Shown one piece after another: positions 1-8,148 of a stretch of 64,000 bases of DNA. This stretch comes from Sulfuriferula nivalis. GTDB lineage: Bacteria > Pseudomonadota > Gammaproteobacteria > Burkholderiales > Sulfuriferulaceae. The translations under genes were made by a program, and so were the position numbers. Location of the stretch: positions 1,178,001 through 1,242,000 of the forward strand of contig NZ_AP021881.1 in the NCBI RefSeq assembly GCF_009937995.1, given 5' to 3'. How positions within the stretch are numbered: the stretch's first letter is position 1; each line of letters begins with the position of its first letter. Below the pieces are notes generated by a model, which saw only the letters and a program-made list of their open reading frames with translations, did not search any database and had not been told where the DNA came from.

Positions 1-1511
1 CGCTATCTCTGCCTGCACGCAGGGCGGCGGTGCTGGCTGGTGCAGTTACTGCGACTGGCTATGTATTATTGGCAGGTTTTGGTGTGCCAGCGCAGCGTAC
101 TTTATATATGTTGTGGGTAGTGGCGTTGCTGTTATGGTCGGGACGAACCTTGGCGCCGGCGCGGATACTGGCGTGGGCGTTGCTGGTAGTGGTGTTGCTA
201 GACCCCTGGGCTGTACTGGCAGCGGGGTTCTGGTTGTCGTTTGGTGCGGTGGGTGTGTTGCTATATGCAACAGGTGCGCGAGTGGGTGATGTGCATTGGT
301 TACGTGCCTGGTGGCAGTCACAATGGGCAGTGACGCTGGCGTTAGCGCCTGTTTTATTATTGTTGTTTGGTCAGGTTTCTACCGTTTCTCCTTTAGCAAA
401 CGCAGTAGCAATACCGTTGGTGAGTTTTTTGATCACACCATTGGCGCTACTGGGTAGTATTCCCTATATGGACTGGGCATTGTATAGCGCACATGCACTG
501 ATGGCCGCCTGCGTGTGGAGTTTGCAGCAATTTGCTGCTTTGCCGATGTGGACACAAGCCCAGCCAGCAGTTTGGCAGGTGTTGTTAGCGTTGGCTGGTG
601 CGTTATGGATGTTGCTGCCGCGTGGATTTCCTGCACGATGGCTGGGTGCAGTATGGATGTTGCCTGCGTTGTTGGTTACACCGCAGCAACCCAGACTGGG
701 CGAATTATGGGTGGATGCAATAGATGTAGGGCAGGGGTTGTCAGTGCTGGTGCGTACAGCGCATCATGCGCTGTTGTTTGATGCTGGTCCACAATATACC
801 AGTACGGCCGATACTGGAAATCGCATACTGGCACCTTATTTGCGTGGTGAGGGCGTAACTCAGTTAGACGTGCTGGTGTTGTCGCATGATGATAACGATC
901 ACACGGGCGGTGCTGCATCGCTGTTGCAAAGTGTACCAGTTGCCCACATCTACACTTCATTACCCGATACGCATATTATTTTTTCGGGCGCCATTTCGCA
1001 TATAAGTCAGTGCCTGCCCGGACAGGGCTGGCAGTGGGATGGCGTAACATTTGAAATGTTGTATCCGACCTCTGAAAGTTATGGCGAGGTAAATCGCAAG
1101 GATAATCATCGCAGTTGTGTGATGAAAGTGAGTAGTGCGGGTGGTAGTGTATTATTGACGGCAGATATAGAAGCAGGTGATGAGCGTTACTTATTGGACA
1201 ATGAGCGCAGCGAGTTGGCAGCGACATTGTTAATTGCACCACATCACGGCAGCAGAACGTCTTCAACACCCGACTTTATTAATGTGGTGCAGCCAAGATT
1301 AACTGTGTTTACCGTGGGTTATCAGAATCGTTTTGGGCATCCGCGAGGCGATGTGGTGGCACGTTATGCGCAAATGGGTAGCGCATTAGCGCGTTCGGAT
1401 AGGGATGGTCTGGTTGCGATTAAATTCGCGCCTGATCAAGTTATGCAAGTGCAATATTGGCGACAACAGCAACAGCATTATTGGTGGGATGATGGTTACG
1501 ACAAACAATAA
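1..1511 (+). CDS. comEC: ComEC/Rec2 DNA-uptake channel, C-terminal part
   Basis: Inner-membrane channel that carries single-stranded DNA into the cytoplasm during natural transformation. The reading frame is open from base 3, so the gene is cut by the window edge and its true start lies upstream. The visible part begins inside the Competence domain: repeated hydrophobic segments, with the family-typical PAQR near residue 20 counted from base 30. It continues into a metallo-beta-lactamase-like domain containing DAGPQY, the metal motif SHDDNDHTGG (about residue 285) and APHHGS (about residue 403). The stop overlaps the relA start by 23 bases, so the two may be translationally coupled. Assignment is firm; natural competence of the host is inference. 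Confidence 0.93.
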   Translation, partial: LSLPARRAAVLAGAVTATGYVLLAGFGVPAQRTLYMLWVVALLLWSGRTLAPARILAWALLVVVLLDPWAVLAAGFWLSFGAVGVLLYATGARVGDVHWLRAWWQSQWAVTLALAPVLLLLFGQVSTVSPLANAVAIPLVSFLITPLALLGSIPYMDWALYSAHALMAACVWSLQQFAALPMWTQAQPAVWQVLLALAGALWMLLPRGFPARWLGAVWMLPALLVTPQQPRLGELWVDAIDVGQGLSVLVRTAHHALLFDAGPQYTSTADTGNRILAPYLRGEGVTQLDVLVLSHDDNDHTGGAASLLQSVPVAHIYTSLPDTHIIFSGAISHISQCLPGQGWQWDGVTFEMLYPTSESYGEVNRKDNHRSCVMKVSSAGGSVLLTADIEAGDERYLLDNERSELAATLLIAPHHGSRTSSTPDFINVVQPRLTVFTVGYQNRFGHPRGDVVARYAQMGSALARSDRDGLVAIKFAPDQVMQVQYWRQQQQHYWWDDGYDKQ

Positions 1512-3621
1512 CATAACGCAAGACAGTGACGCAGCGATGGCGCATTTACGGGCGGGATTGTCCGAGGAAGATGCAGACTTGGTATCGCAGGTGGCAATCT
1601 GGGCACGCCCCCTGATGGACGATACACAGTGGGAATATGCTGTAGGCACTGCGTTGCAGGTGCGTGATTTACAACTTGATGCACATAGTATTGCTGCTGC
1701 ATTGCTGGTGGGTTTGCCGTTGCCTGATGATGCCGGTGTGCCTGATGCAGTGCTACGTTTGGCACAGGGCGTGGCCAAAATGGATAGCGTGGCGCAACTG
1801 GTCACGGGGCGAGATGACGGCCGGCATCAGGTTGAAAATTTGCGGCAAATGTTATTGGCTATGGTGGAAGATGTGCGTGTGGTGCTGATCAAATTGGCAG
1901 AGCGCGCTTATGCTTTACGGATAGCAACAACCAGTGATGATGAAGATGCGCGTTGGCAAGTCGCACAAGAGGTTCGTGAGCTGTTTGCGCCATTGGCAAA
2001 TCGTTTGGGTGTATGGCAAATAAAATGGGAAATGGAAGATCTATCCTACCGAATTTTAGAGCCGGAACATTATAAGCAAATTGCTAAATTATTAGATGAA
2101 AAGCGACTGGACAGAGAGCGCTATATTGAAGATGTGCTGGCTATTCTGCGTCAGGAACTGACTGCAGTTGGTATTGCTGCAGATGTAACAGGACGCCCAA
2201 AACATATCGTTAGTATCATTAACAAGATGAAGCGTAAGCATCTGGCATTTGAGCAGCTGTATGACATTCGTGCTGTGCGTATCCTGGTGCCCGAGCTGAA
2301 AGATTGTTACACCGCATTGGGGCTAGTTCATCATTTGTGGCAGCCTATTTCAGGTGAGTTTGATGATTATATTGCTCACCCCAAAGCAAATAATTACCGT
2401 TCTTTGCACACTGGTGTAATCGGGCCTGAAAACAAGGCGCTAGAAGTACAGATACGTACGGTTGAAATGCATAATCATGCGGAATTAGGTGTGGCAGCGC
2501 ATTGGCGTTATAAAGAGGGGGCGGCCAAACCTTCTGGTGGTGAGGACAAGATTAGTTGGCTACGGCAGATTTTGCAGTGGAAAGATGATTTAGCCGATGG
2601 TCAGGCATTGGCAGATTTATTTAAAAATGAATTATTTCAGGACCGGATTTATGTACTTACGCCACAGGGACGCGTAGTGGATATGGCTGCTGGAGCAAGT
2701 CCTGTAGATTTTGCTTATCATTTGCATACTGATTTAGGTCATCGTTGTCGGGGCGCAAAAGTTGATGGTGCGATAGTGCCATTGAACACACCATTAAAAA
2801 ATGGGCAGCGTGTTGAGATTCTGACTGCGAAGCAGGGTACGCCAAGTCGTGACTGGCTGAATCCAACGCTAGGATATCTGGTCACTCCCAGAGCTCGAGC
2901 AAAAGTAAGGCATTGGTTCCGCTATCAATATTTCACTGAAAATATAGCGCAAGGTCGGGATATTCTGGATCGTGAACTGCGCCGCATGGGCGCTACCGAT
3001 ATTAGCATCGATAAAATCGCACAAAAATTAAATGAACCTAAAGGTGATGAGTTTTTTGCGGCAGTTGGTCGTGGGGATATAAGTATTAAGCAATTAAGTG
3101 ATGCGATTATCTCTCTGCGTGCTCCTGTGCCCGTGGTTCCACAAGTTAAGCGTGGCTTGCCTAATGCTTCCAGGTACAAACCGGATGAGGTGTTAATTGA
3201 AGGGGTAAGCGGTTTGCCCATAACGTTGGCGCGTTGCTGCCAACCGCTTCCGCCAGCAGCTATTGTGGGATATATGACTCAAGGTCGTGGCGTAACGGTA
3301 CACAGGGCGGATTGCAGTAATGTGTTAAGGGTGCAGGGTGAGCGTAAAGCCCGCTTGTTAGCTGCGAGCTGGGCAGGCGATATGGAGCAATTTAGTTGTG
3401 ATATTTTAGTGGTCGCTTATGATCGGCATGGTTTGTTGCGTGATATATCGGATATCTTCACTAAGGCGCAGATGGCGGTGACTCGCGTGAATACTGAAAC
3501 TCAAGGTGAAATGGCAACTATGGCATTTCGTGTTCTAGTGAGCCAGTCCCAGCAAGTTCAACGCGCGTTAGAGAAAATTTCAAAGCTTGCTAATGTAGTG
3601 AGCGCAATAGAGAGAGAATAA
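1489..3621 (+). CDS. relA: RelA-type (p)ppGpp synthetase
   Basis: Long RelA/SpoT homologue that makes (p)ppGpp from ATP and GTP/GDP in the stringent response. Domain order: a degenerate HD region (the hydrolase HDxxED is absent, around SIAAALLVGL), synthetase domain with RPKHIVSI and YRSLHT, TGS domain (about residue 385), zinc-finger/RIS region RCCQPLPP (about 581) and C-terminal ACT. The synthetase carries the EFDD (ExDD) signature at about residue 289, which marks monofunctional RelA rather than bifunctional SpoT (RxKD). The start is taken at ATG 1489 or the adjacent ATG 1492, giving about 710 codons, because the frame upstream lies inside comEC and has no homology. Overlaps comEC by 23 bases. 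Confidence 0.93.
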   Translation: MMVTTNNNITQDSDAAMAHLRAGLSEEDADLVSQVAIWARPLMDDTQWEYAVGTALQVRDLQLDAHSIAAALLVGLPLPDDAGVPDAVLRLAQGVAKMDSVAQLVTGRDDGRHQVENLRQMLLAMVEDVRVVLIKLAERAYALRIATTSDDEDARWQVAQEVRELFAPLANRLGVWQIKWEMEDLSYRILEPEHYKQIAKLLDEKRLDRERYIEDVLAILRQELTAVGIAADVTGRPKHIVSIINKMKRKHLAFEQLYDIRAVRILVPELKDCYTALGLVHHLWQPISGEFDDYIAHPKANNYRSLHTGVIGPENKALEVQIRTVEMHNHAELGVAAHWRYKEGAAKPSGGEDKISWLRQILQWKDDLADGQALADLFKNELFQDRIYVLTPQGRVVDMAAGASPVDFAYHLHTDLGHRCRGAKVDGAIVPLNTPLKNGQRVEILTAKQGTPSRDWLNPTLGYLVTPRARAKVRHWFRYQYFTENIAQGRDILDRELRRMGATDISIDKIAQKLNEPKGDEFFAAVGRGDISIKQLSDAIISLRAPVPVVPQVKRGLPNASRYKPDEVLIEGVSGLPITLARCCQPLPPAAIVGYMTQGRGVTVHRADCSNVLRVQGERKARLLAASWAGDMEQFSCDILVVAYDRHGLLRDISDIFTKAQMAVTRVNTETQGEMATMAFRVLVSQSQQVQRALEKISKLANVVSAIERE

Positions 3622-3623
3622 AA

Positions 3624-3850
3624 ATGCAAAATAGTCAGCAGGTGATATTTGAGTTGCAGGGTGAGTTTGTTGAGTTGAATCAATTGTTGAAATTGGTTGG
3701 CGTCGTGGATAGCGGGGGGCAGGTAAGCATTTGGTGGCCGAGGGTGTGGTGCAAGTTGATGGTCAACAAGAGTTGCGTAAAACCTGCAAAATCCGTGCTG
3801 GTCAGGTCGTTACTTTAGGTGATGTGTGTATACAGGTCATAAAATCTTAA
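3624..3850 (+). pseudogene. YbcJ-like S4 RNA-binding protein, frameshifted
   Basis: Starts two bases after relA. The first frame reads a YbcJ-like start (VIFELQGEFVELNQLLKL, then VDSGGQ) and then loses homology. From base 3725 a second frame resumes as KHLVAEGVVQVDGQQELRK and CKIRAGQVVTLG, ending at 3848-3850. Together they make a complete protein of about 75 residues of the small single-domain S4 family (E. coli YbcJ: SGAQAK, then VKVDG, ETRKRCKI and AGQ). A single missing base between GGQ and KHLV, next to a run of six G, explains the break. Either a real disruption or a sequencing error; the rest of the coding sequence is well kept, so error or a very recent mutation is likely. Confidence 0.8.
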
Positions 3851-4423
3851 CGTCATGTGTAATTTAATGCGTTTTGTCTACCAAGAAGCCGGTGCTGAAT
3901 ATTGTTGTTAAATATTAAGCTGTTTCGCGTGTTGTTTATTTACAACAAGAATTCTGCGAAATAATGGCTGTTCGTGTGAATAAATAATAATTTAAATTTA
4001 TTTAAAAATAAATATTATTATTAATCAAATAGTTAGTATCTATTTAAGAATTTATTTAAAATTTTTTCAAAATAACCCTAAAGTTTTACTAAATCCTGCC
4101 GATAACATAAATAAGATGATAAATATTATTGCCTACGCTCTAATATTTGCCAGCTTTCGTCTTACTTGCTGTTGTTTGTTTTTAGTGTTTTAAAAAAATA
4201 AACGCGGCTTATTCAATAAGTTACATCTCTGCAGAATCTATTTTAGATTCTGCTTTTGCACGTCTGTCAGACAGTATCATGCGGTTTTGCTCCCCTCTTT
4301 ATTACCTAAAAAACAGTGTAAGCCTGCTTTTCGTTTTGTTCGTATCGTTTCAATATGCAATCACTAACAGGGGAAACAGTAGTTTCCATACGAAGATTAG
4401 CGATGTTGTTGAGGAGAATTAAA
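3851..4423 (+). other. AT-rich non-coding leader upstream of flhDC
   Basis: 573 bases without a convincing gene. The first half is strongly AT-rich (runs of ATAAT/TTTAAA around 3985-4075), typical of a nucleoid-protein-bound regulatory region. It contains a perfect sigma-28 promoter (separate entry) and a small imperfect dyad GCAGAATCTATTTTAGATTCTGC around 4232-4254. A 25-codon hydrophobic frame begins at ATG 4116 but has no clear ribosome site and is not called. The long leader before the flhD ribosome site (GAGGAG, 4411-4416) leaves room for regulators or an untranslated RNA; no known riboswitch was recognised. Confidence 0.6.
4079..4105 (+). promoter_or_regulatory. Sigma-28 (FliA) promoter
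   Basis: TAAAGTTT at 4079-4086, 11 bases, then GCCGATAA at 4098-4105. This matches the enterobacterial FliA consensus (TAAAGTTT-N11-GCCGATAA) at every position, including spacing. Transcription would start near 4112 and run toward flhD, leaving a leader of about 310 bases, or make a separate short RNA. FliA promoters normally sit below FlhDC in the flagellar hierarchy, so a perfect box upstream of the master operon suggests feedback or an unannotated transcript. Confidence 0.8.
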
Positions 4424-4741
4424 ATGAATATAGACGATATGTTGGCTGAAATCCGTGATGCTAATTTAAATTATTTGATGTTGGCACAGCAGTTAATTCG
4501 TGCTGATAAACCAGCCGCAATTTTTCGTTTGGGCATTGATGTTCAAATTGCAGACTTGCTGGAAAGTTTAAGTAATGCGCAGGTACTTAAACTTGCAAGT
4601 AATAATATGATGCTGACTCGTTTTCGCTTTGACGACAGCGCGATTTTGGGTATGCTTACAAATTATACGAAAGATCGTGCTTTAGGGCATTCTCATGCAG
4701 CTATATTAATGGCTGGCCAATCTGTTGAGGAGCTTGTTTAA
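4424..4741 (+). CDS. flhD: Flagellar transcriptional activator FlhD
   Basis: Partner of FlhC in the FlhD4C2 master activator of flagellar class II promoters. 105 residues (E. coli 116). Begins MNIDDMLAEIRDANLNYLML, followed by AQQLI and later FRLGI, the helical FlhD fold. ATG 4424 is chosen because GAGGAG lies about 8 bases upstream and the family start aligns there; the frame is open 23 codons further up, but with no homology. flhC follows after 36 bases. Confidence 0.95.
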   Translation: MNIDDMLAEIRDANLNYLMLAQQLIRADKPAAIFRLGIDVQIADLLESLSNAQVLKLASNNMMLTRFRFDDSAILGMLTNYTKDRALGHSHAAILMAGQSVEELV

Positions 4742-4777
4742 GCACGTTGATGCAATTACTGCGGAGGTGTGTGTATC

Positions 4778-5326
4778 ATGGCCAAAAAAAGTGTCCTCAA
4801 TGAAGCCCAGGACATACAGCTTGCAACAGAACTCATCAAATTGGGTGCGCGTTGTCAGTTGTTAGAGTCGGAAACATCGCTGTCACGTGAGCGTATCTTG
4901 GCTTTATACAAAGAGGTCAAAGGGGTTTCTCCTCCTAAGGGTATGTTGCCATTTTCTACGGATTGGTTTCTGACATGGCAGCCCAATATTCATTCCTCAA
5001 TATTTTTAAATATTTATCGATATTTAATTCAGCATGCTGAAATACATGGCGTACAGGCCATGATGAAAGCATATCAGTTGTATCTTGAACAAATCGAAAT
5101 GAAATCTGAAGAAGAAGCCGTGTTGTCTTTGATGCGTGCTTGGACACTAATCAGGTTTATTGATAACAAAATGTTGGCTTCTACTGCATGCTCTCAATGT
5201 GGGGGGAATTTTGTGATTGATAAATATGATTTGAATCAGCACTATGTTTGTGGTTTGTGCCACTTGCCTTCTCGGGCAGGAAAAACCAACAAAAAGGCTC
5301 ATGACGTCGATAATATTGTTCAGTAG
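4778..5326 (+). CDS. flhC: Flagellar transcriptional activator FlhC
   Basis: DNA-binding, zinc-containing subunit of FlhD4C2. 182 residues. The family core LATELIKLGARCQLLESETS and PPKGMLPFSTDWF is present, and the four zinc cysteines are intact as CSQC (about residue 138) and CGLC (about 158). The start at ATG 4778 matches other FlhC N termini (M-x-K-S) and has GCGGAGG upstream; the ATG nine bases earlier is less likely. Followed five bases later by a methyltransferase gene, so co-transcription is probable. Confidence 0.95.
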   Translation: MAKKSVLNEAQDIQLATELIKLGARCQLLESETSLSRERILALYKEVKGVSPPKGMLPFSTDWFLTWQPNIHSSIFLNIYRYLIQHAEIHGVQAMMKAYQLYLEQIEMKSEEEAVLSLMRAWTLIRFIDNKMLASTACSQCGGNFVIDKYDLNQHYVCGLCHLPSRAGKTNKKAHDVDNIVQ

Positions 5327-5331
5327 TACAT

Positions 5332-6120
5332 ATGGCGTTATCTGGTTTTTCTGTAGCGCGTTCATTGCTGACATTGCCTGCTATTAAAGCATTAATGATC
5401 CAGTTGTTGACGGCTGGATTTGTTGTTTTAGTATTTCAGTTTTGGGTACGTTGGTTACACGTTCCGTTTTTAAATATATATGAGATCGCATTGTCGCAAG
5501 GGATAATTGCTGCACTATGGTCAAAAAAAATAAAATTGGCTGTGTGGTGGTGGTTGATTCAGTTTCTGATGCCATTTGCTTTGCTTGCCGCGCTAAGCTG
5601 GCATTTGTCGGCTACTATTTATTTGTCGGCATTTTTGTTTTTTGTGGTGTTTTATGGCCACACTTTTCGTACTCAGGTGCCATATTATCCGTCAAGTAAA
5701 TCCACTTGGTATGGCGTTGAAAGTACATTGCCCAAAGATCGTCCTTTATATATCATTGACGTAGGTAGTGGTTTGGGTGGTTTAGTTTTACATTTAGCTA
5801 AAAATTACCCGAATTGTCAGGTAGTTGGAGTGGAATTGTCTTGGTTGCCTTGGTTGTTCAGTTGGTTGCGAGGATATTTCAGTCATAGTAATGCTCGATT
5901 TTTGCGTGTTGATTATATGACACTGGATTTTGCTCAGTTTGATGTGGTATTTGCTTACTTGTCACCAGCGGCGATGCCAGCATTATGGTATAAAGCTCGT
6001 GCTGAAATGCGACCAGGTGCTATTTTATTGAGTAATGAATTTGTTGTACCAGAACATCCAGCAGACATAACAATTCAGACGGAACAGATGCGCACGCCAC
6101 TTTATGCGTGGTATATTTGA
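5332..6120 (+). CDS. Membrane-attached class I SAM methyltransferase
   Basis: 262 residues. The first 110 or so hold three to four hydrophobic segments (for example LTAGFVVLVFQFWV and STAIYL-like stretches near residues 80-105). A soluble class I SAM-dependent methyltransferase domain follows, with motif I IDVGSGLGGLVLHLA at about residue 141, an acidic residue ending the next strand (VVGVELSW) and a later FDVVFAYLSP strand. The substrate cannot be read from sequence. Position between flhC and motA, five bases after flhC, suggests it is transcribed with the motility genes, but it does not resemble the FliB lysine methylase. No strong ribosome site is visible. Function unknown; fold assignment fairly safe. 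Confidence 0.75.
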   Translation: MALSGFSVARSLLTLPAIKALMIQLLTAGFVVLVFQFWVRWLHVPFLNIYEIALSQGIIAALWSKKIKLAVWWWLIQFLMPFALLAALSWHLSATIYLSAFLFFVVFYGHTFRTQVPYYPSSKSTWYGVESTLPKDRPLYIIDVGSGLGGLVLHLAKNYPNCQVVGVELSWLPWLFSWLRGYFSHSNARFLRVDYMTLDFAQFDVVFAYLSPAAMPALWYKARAEMRPGAILLSNEFVVPEHPADITIQTEQMRTPLYAWYI

Positions 6121-6233
6121 CAACAATTGTAGTGTGGACGTTTGCAAAAGATTGATACTGGGTGCGATATTGTGAAATGCACCTTCATAATAATGAAGCT
6201 GAATAATTTTCCCAAAATGGGAGGGAGCAGCAA

Positions 6234-7094
6234 ATGTTAGTGATTGTTGGCTATGTGGTTGTGCTCGGTGCCGTTTTTGGTGGTTTCGCCATGGCCGGTG
6301 GTCATTTGGCAGCGTTGTTTCAGCCCTTGGAATTGCTGATGATAGGTGGCGGTGCTGGTGGCGCTTTTTTTGTAGGTAATAACGCAAAATCAGTGAAGGC
6401 AACATTAAAAGCACTGCCTGATATCTTTAAAGGTTCTAAGTACAATAAAGCGCTGTATATGGATTTGCTTGCGCTTTTGTTTGAGATTTTAAGCAAAGTG
6501 CGCAAGGAAGGTCTGATGTCGATTGAAGGTGATATCGAAACCCCAGATGCCAGTCCGTTGTTTAGTAAATACCCATCTATCGTCCATGATCATCATCTTA
6601 TCGAATTCATGACTGACTATTTGCGTTTAATGGTGTCTGGAAATATGGACGCATTACAGATTGAAAATTTGATGGATAACGAATTAGAAACTCATCATCA
6701 TGAAGGTGCAGTAGCAGCGCATTGTATTGCCAAACTTGGTGATGGTCTGCCTGCATTTGGTATCGTTGCTGCGGTAATGGGGGTTGTGCATACGATGGAG
6801 TCTGTTGGCGCACCACCGGCTGAATTGGGAATGCTGATTGCACATGCGCTGGTTGGTACCTTCTTGGGTATTCTGTTGGCTTATGGGTTCGTAGGGCCGC
6901 TTTCTGGTTTGCTCGAGCAGAAACTGGATGAGGCAAGTAAAACGTTCCAATGTACAAAAATTACTTTACTAGCCAGTTTAAATGGATATGCTCCGGCGCT
7001 CGCTGTTGAATTCGGGCGTAAAGTTTTATATTCCACTGAGCGTCCAACCTTCCTCGAGCTTGAAGAGCATGTCAAACAAGCTAAATCTAAGTAA
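6234..7094 (+). CDS. motA: Flagellar motor stator protein MotA
   Basis: Proton-channel stator subunit in the inner membrane. 286 residues with two N-terminal and two later membrane spans around a large cytoplasmic loop. Arg90 and Glu98, the E. coli residues that contact FliG, are found at exactly those numbers in RKEGLMSIE. The GDGLPAFGIVAAVMGVVHTM region carries the conserved channel proline. Ribosome site GGGAGGGAG before ATG 6234. motB follows after 11 bases. Confidence 0.96.
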   Translation: MLVIVGYVVVLGAVFGGFAMAGGHLAALFQPLELLMIGGGAGGAFFVGNNAKSVKATLKALPDIFKGSKYNKALYMDLLALLFEILSKVRKEGLMSIEGDIETPDASPLFSKYPSIVHDHHLIEFMTDYLRLMVSGNMDALQIENLMDNELETHHHEGAVAAHCIAKLGDGLPAFGIVAAVMGVVHTMESVGAPPAELGMLIAHALVGTFLGILLAYGFVGPLSGLLEQKLDEASKTFQCTKITLLASLNGYAPALAVEFGRKVLYSTERPTFLELEEHVKQAKSK

Positions 7095-7105
7095 GCGGGG
7101 CTGAT

Positions 7106-8074
7106 ATGGCTGAAGTGCGCCCCATAGTTATTAAGCGGATTAAGAAGGTCGCTGGTGGACATCACGGTGGTGCTTGGAAAATCGCCTATGCTGACTTTGT
7201 TACGGCTATGATGGCGTTCTTTTTGTTGATGTGGTTGTTGGGATCAACAGCAAAGGGCGATTTGAAGGGGATTTCGGATTATTTTTCTACGCCGCTAAAA
7301 GTGGCGATGCAAGGCGGTTCGGGTAGTGGTGATAGTTCGAGTGTGATTCAAGGTGGTGGCAAAGACTTGACCCGAAAAGATGGGCAAGTAAGTAAAGCTT
7401 CTGATCCAAAACAGAAAAAAACTTATGATTTAAAAGCTGCGCAGGCAGATATGGCAAAATTAGAAGAGGCACGACTAAAAGCGTTAAAGTCCAGTATTGA
7501 AGCATCAATTGATGCTAATCCGTTATTAAAACAATTTAAGAAGCAACTATTGCTGGATATTACATCCGAAGGGTTGCGTATCCAAATTGTAGATGAGAAA
7601 AATCGCCCAATGTTTGCTTCTGCAAAGGCTGAGTTGCAGCCTTATACAAAAGAAATATTGCATGAAATTGGCAAAACTTTGAATGAAGTTCCAAATAAAA
7701 TAACTTTGTCTGGTCATACAGATTCTACACCTTATGCAAATGGTGGTACTGCATATAGCAATTGGGAACTGTCAACTGATAGAGCCAATGCATCCCGCCG
7801 TGAGTTAATTGCTGGTGGTATGGATGAAAGCAAAATGTTGCGTGTTGTGGGGTTGGGTTCGGCGATACCATTTGATAAAGATAATCCCATGAATCCAATT
7901 AATCGACGTATTAGCATCATTGTAATGAATAAAAAAACAGAAGATGCCGTGATTAAGGATGGTGGTGTGTTGAGTGCCAAGGATGCTGCGGATGTTAAAA
8001 CTGGATTGGATAGTTCACTCCCAGCCCCAGTCCCATCTTTATCCCCAGCTCTACCTCCAGTTCCAGCTCACTAG
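7106..8074 (+). CDS. motB: Flagellar motor stator protein MotB
   Basis: Peptidoglycan-anchored stator subunit. One membrane span follows WKIAYADFVTAMMAF. Asp30 in AYADF is the expected proton-binding residue (Asp32 in E. coli). A plug-like amphipathic stretch comes next. The C-terminal OmpA-type domain shows LSGHTDSTPY (about residue 202) and WELSTDRANASRREL. The tail is Pro-rich (PVPSLSPALPPVP) and unlike the family. Operon with motA. Confidence 0.95.
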   Translation: MAEVRPIVIKRIKKVAGGHHGGAWKIAYADFVTAMMAFFLLMWLLGSTAKGDLKGISDYFSTPLKVAMQGGSGSGDSSSVIQGGGKDLTRKDGQVSKASDPKQKKTYDLKAAQADMAKLEEARLKALKSSIEASIDANPLLKQFKKQLLLDITSEGLRIQIVDEKNRPMFASAKAELQPYTKEILHEIGKTLNEVPNKITLSGHTDSTPYANGGTAYSNWELSTDRANASRRELIAGGMDESKMLRVVGLGSAIPFDKDNPMNPINRRISIIVMNKKTEDAVIKDGGVLSAKDAADVKTGLDSSLPAPVPSLSPALPPVPAH

Positions 8075-8148
8075 TACATATCGCTTATTGTTCGAACTGT
8101 ATATTCGACATACCATCGGCAAAACTTTTTGGGATCAGGAGATAAACA

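Noticed and set aside
4116-4193. 25-codon hydrophobic peptide after the sigma-28 promoter
   Set aside because: No ribosome site, low complexity and very short; the promoter may simply drive flhDC or an RNA.
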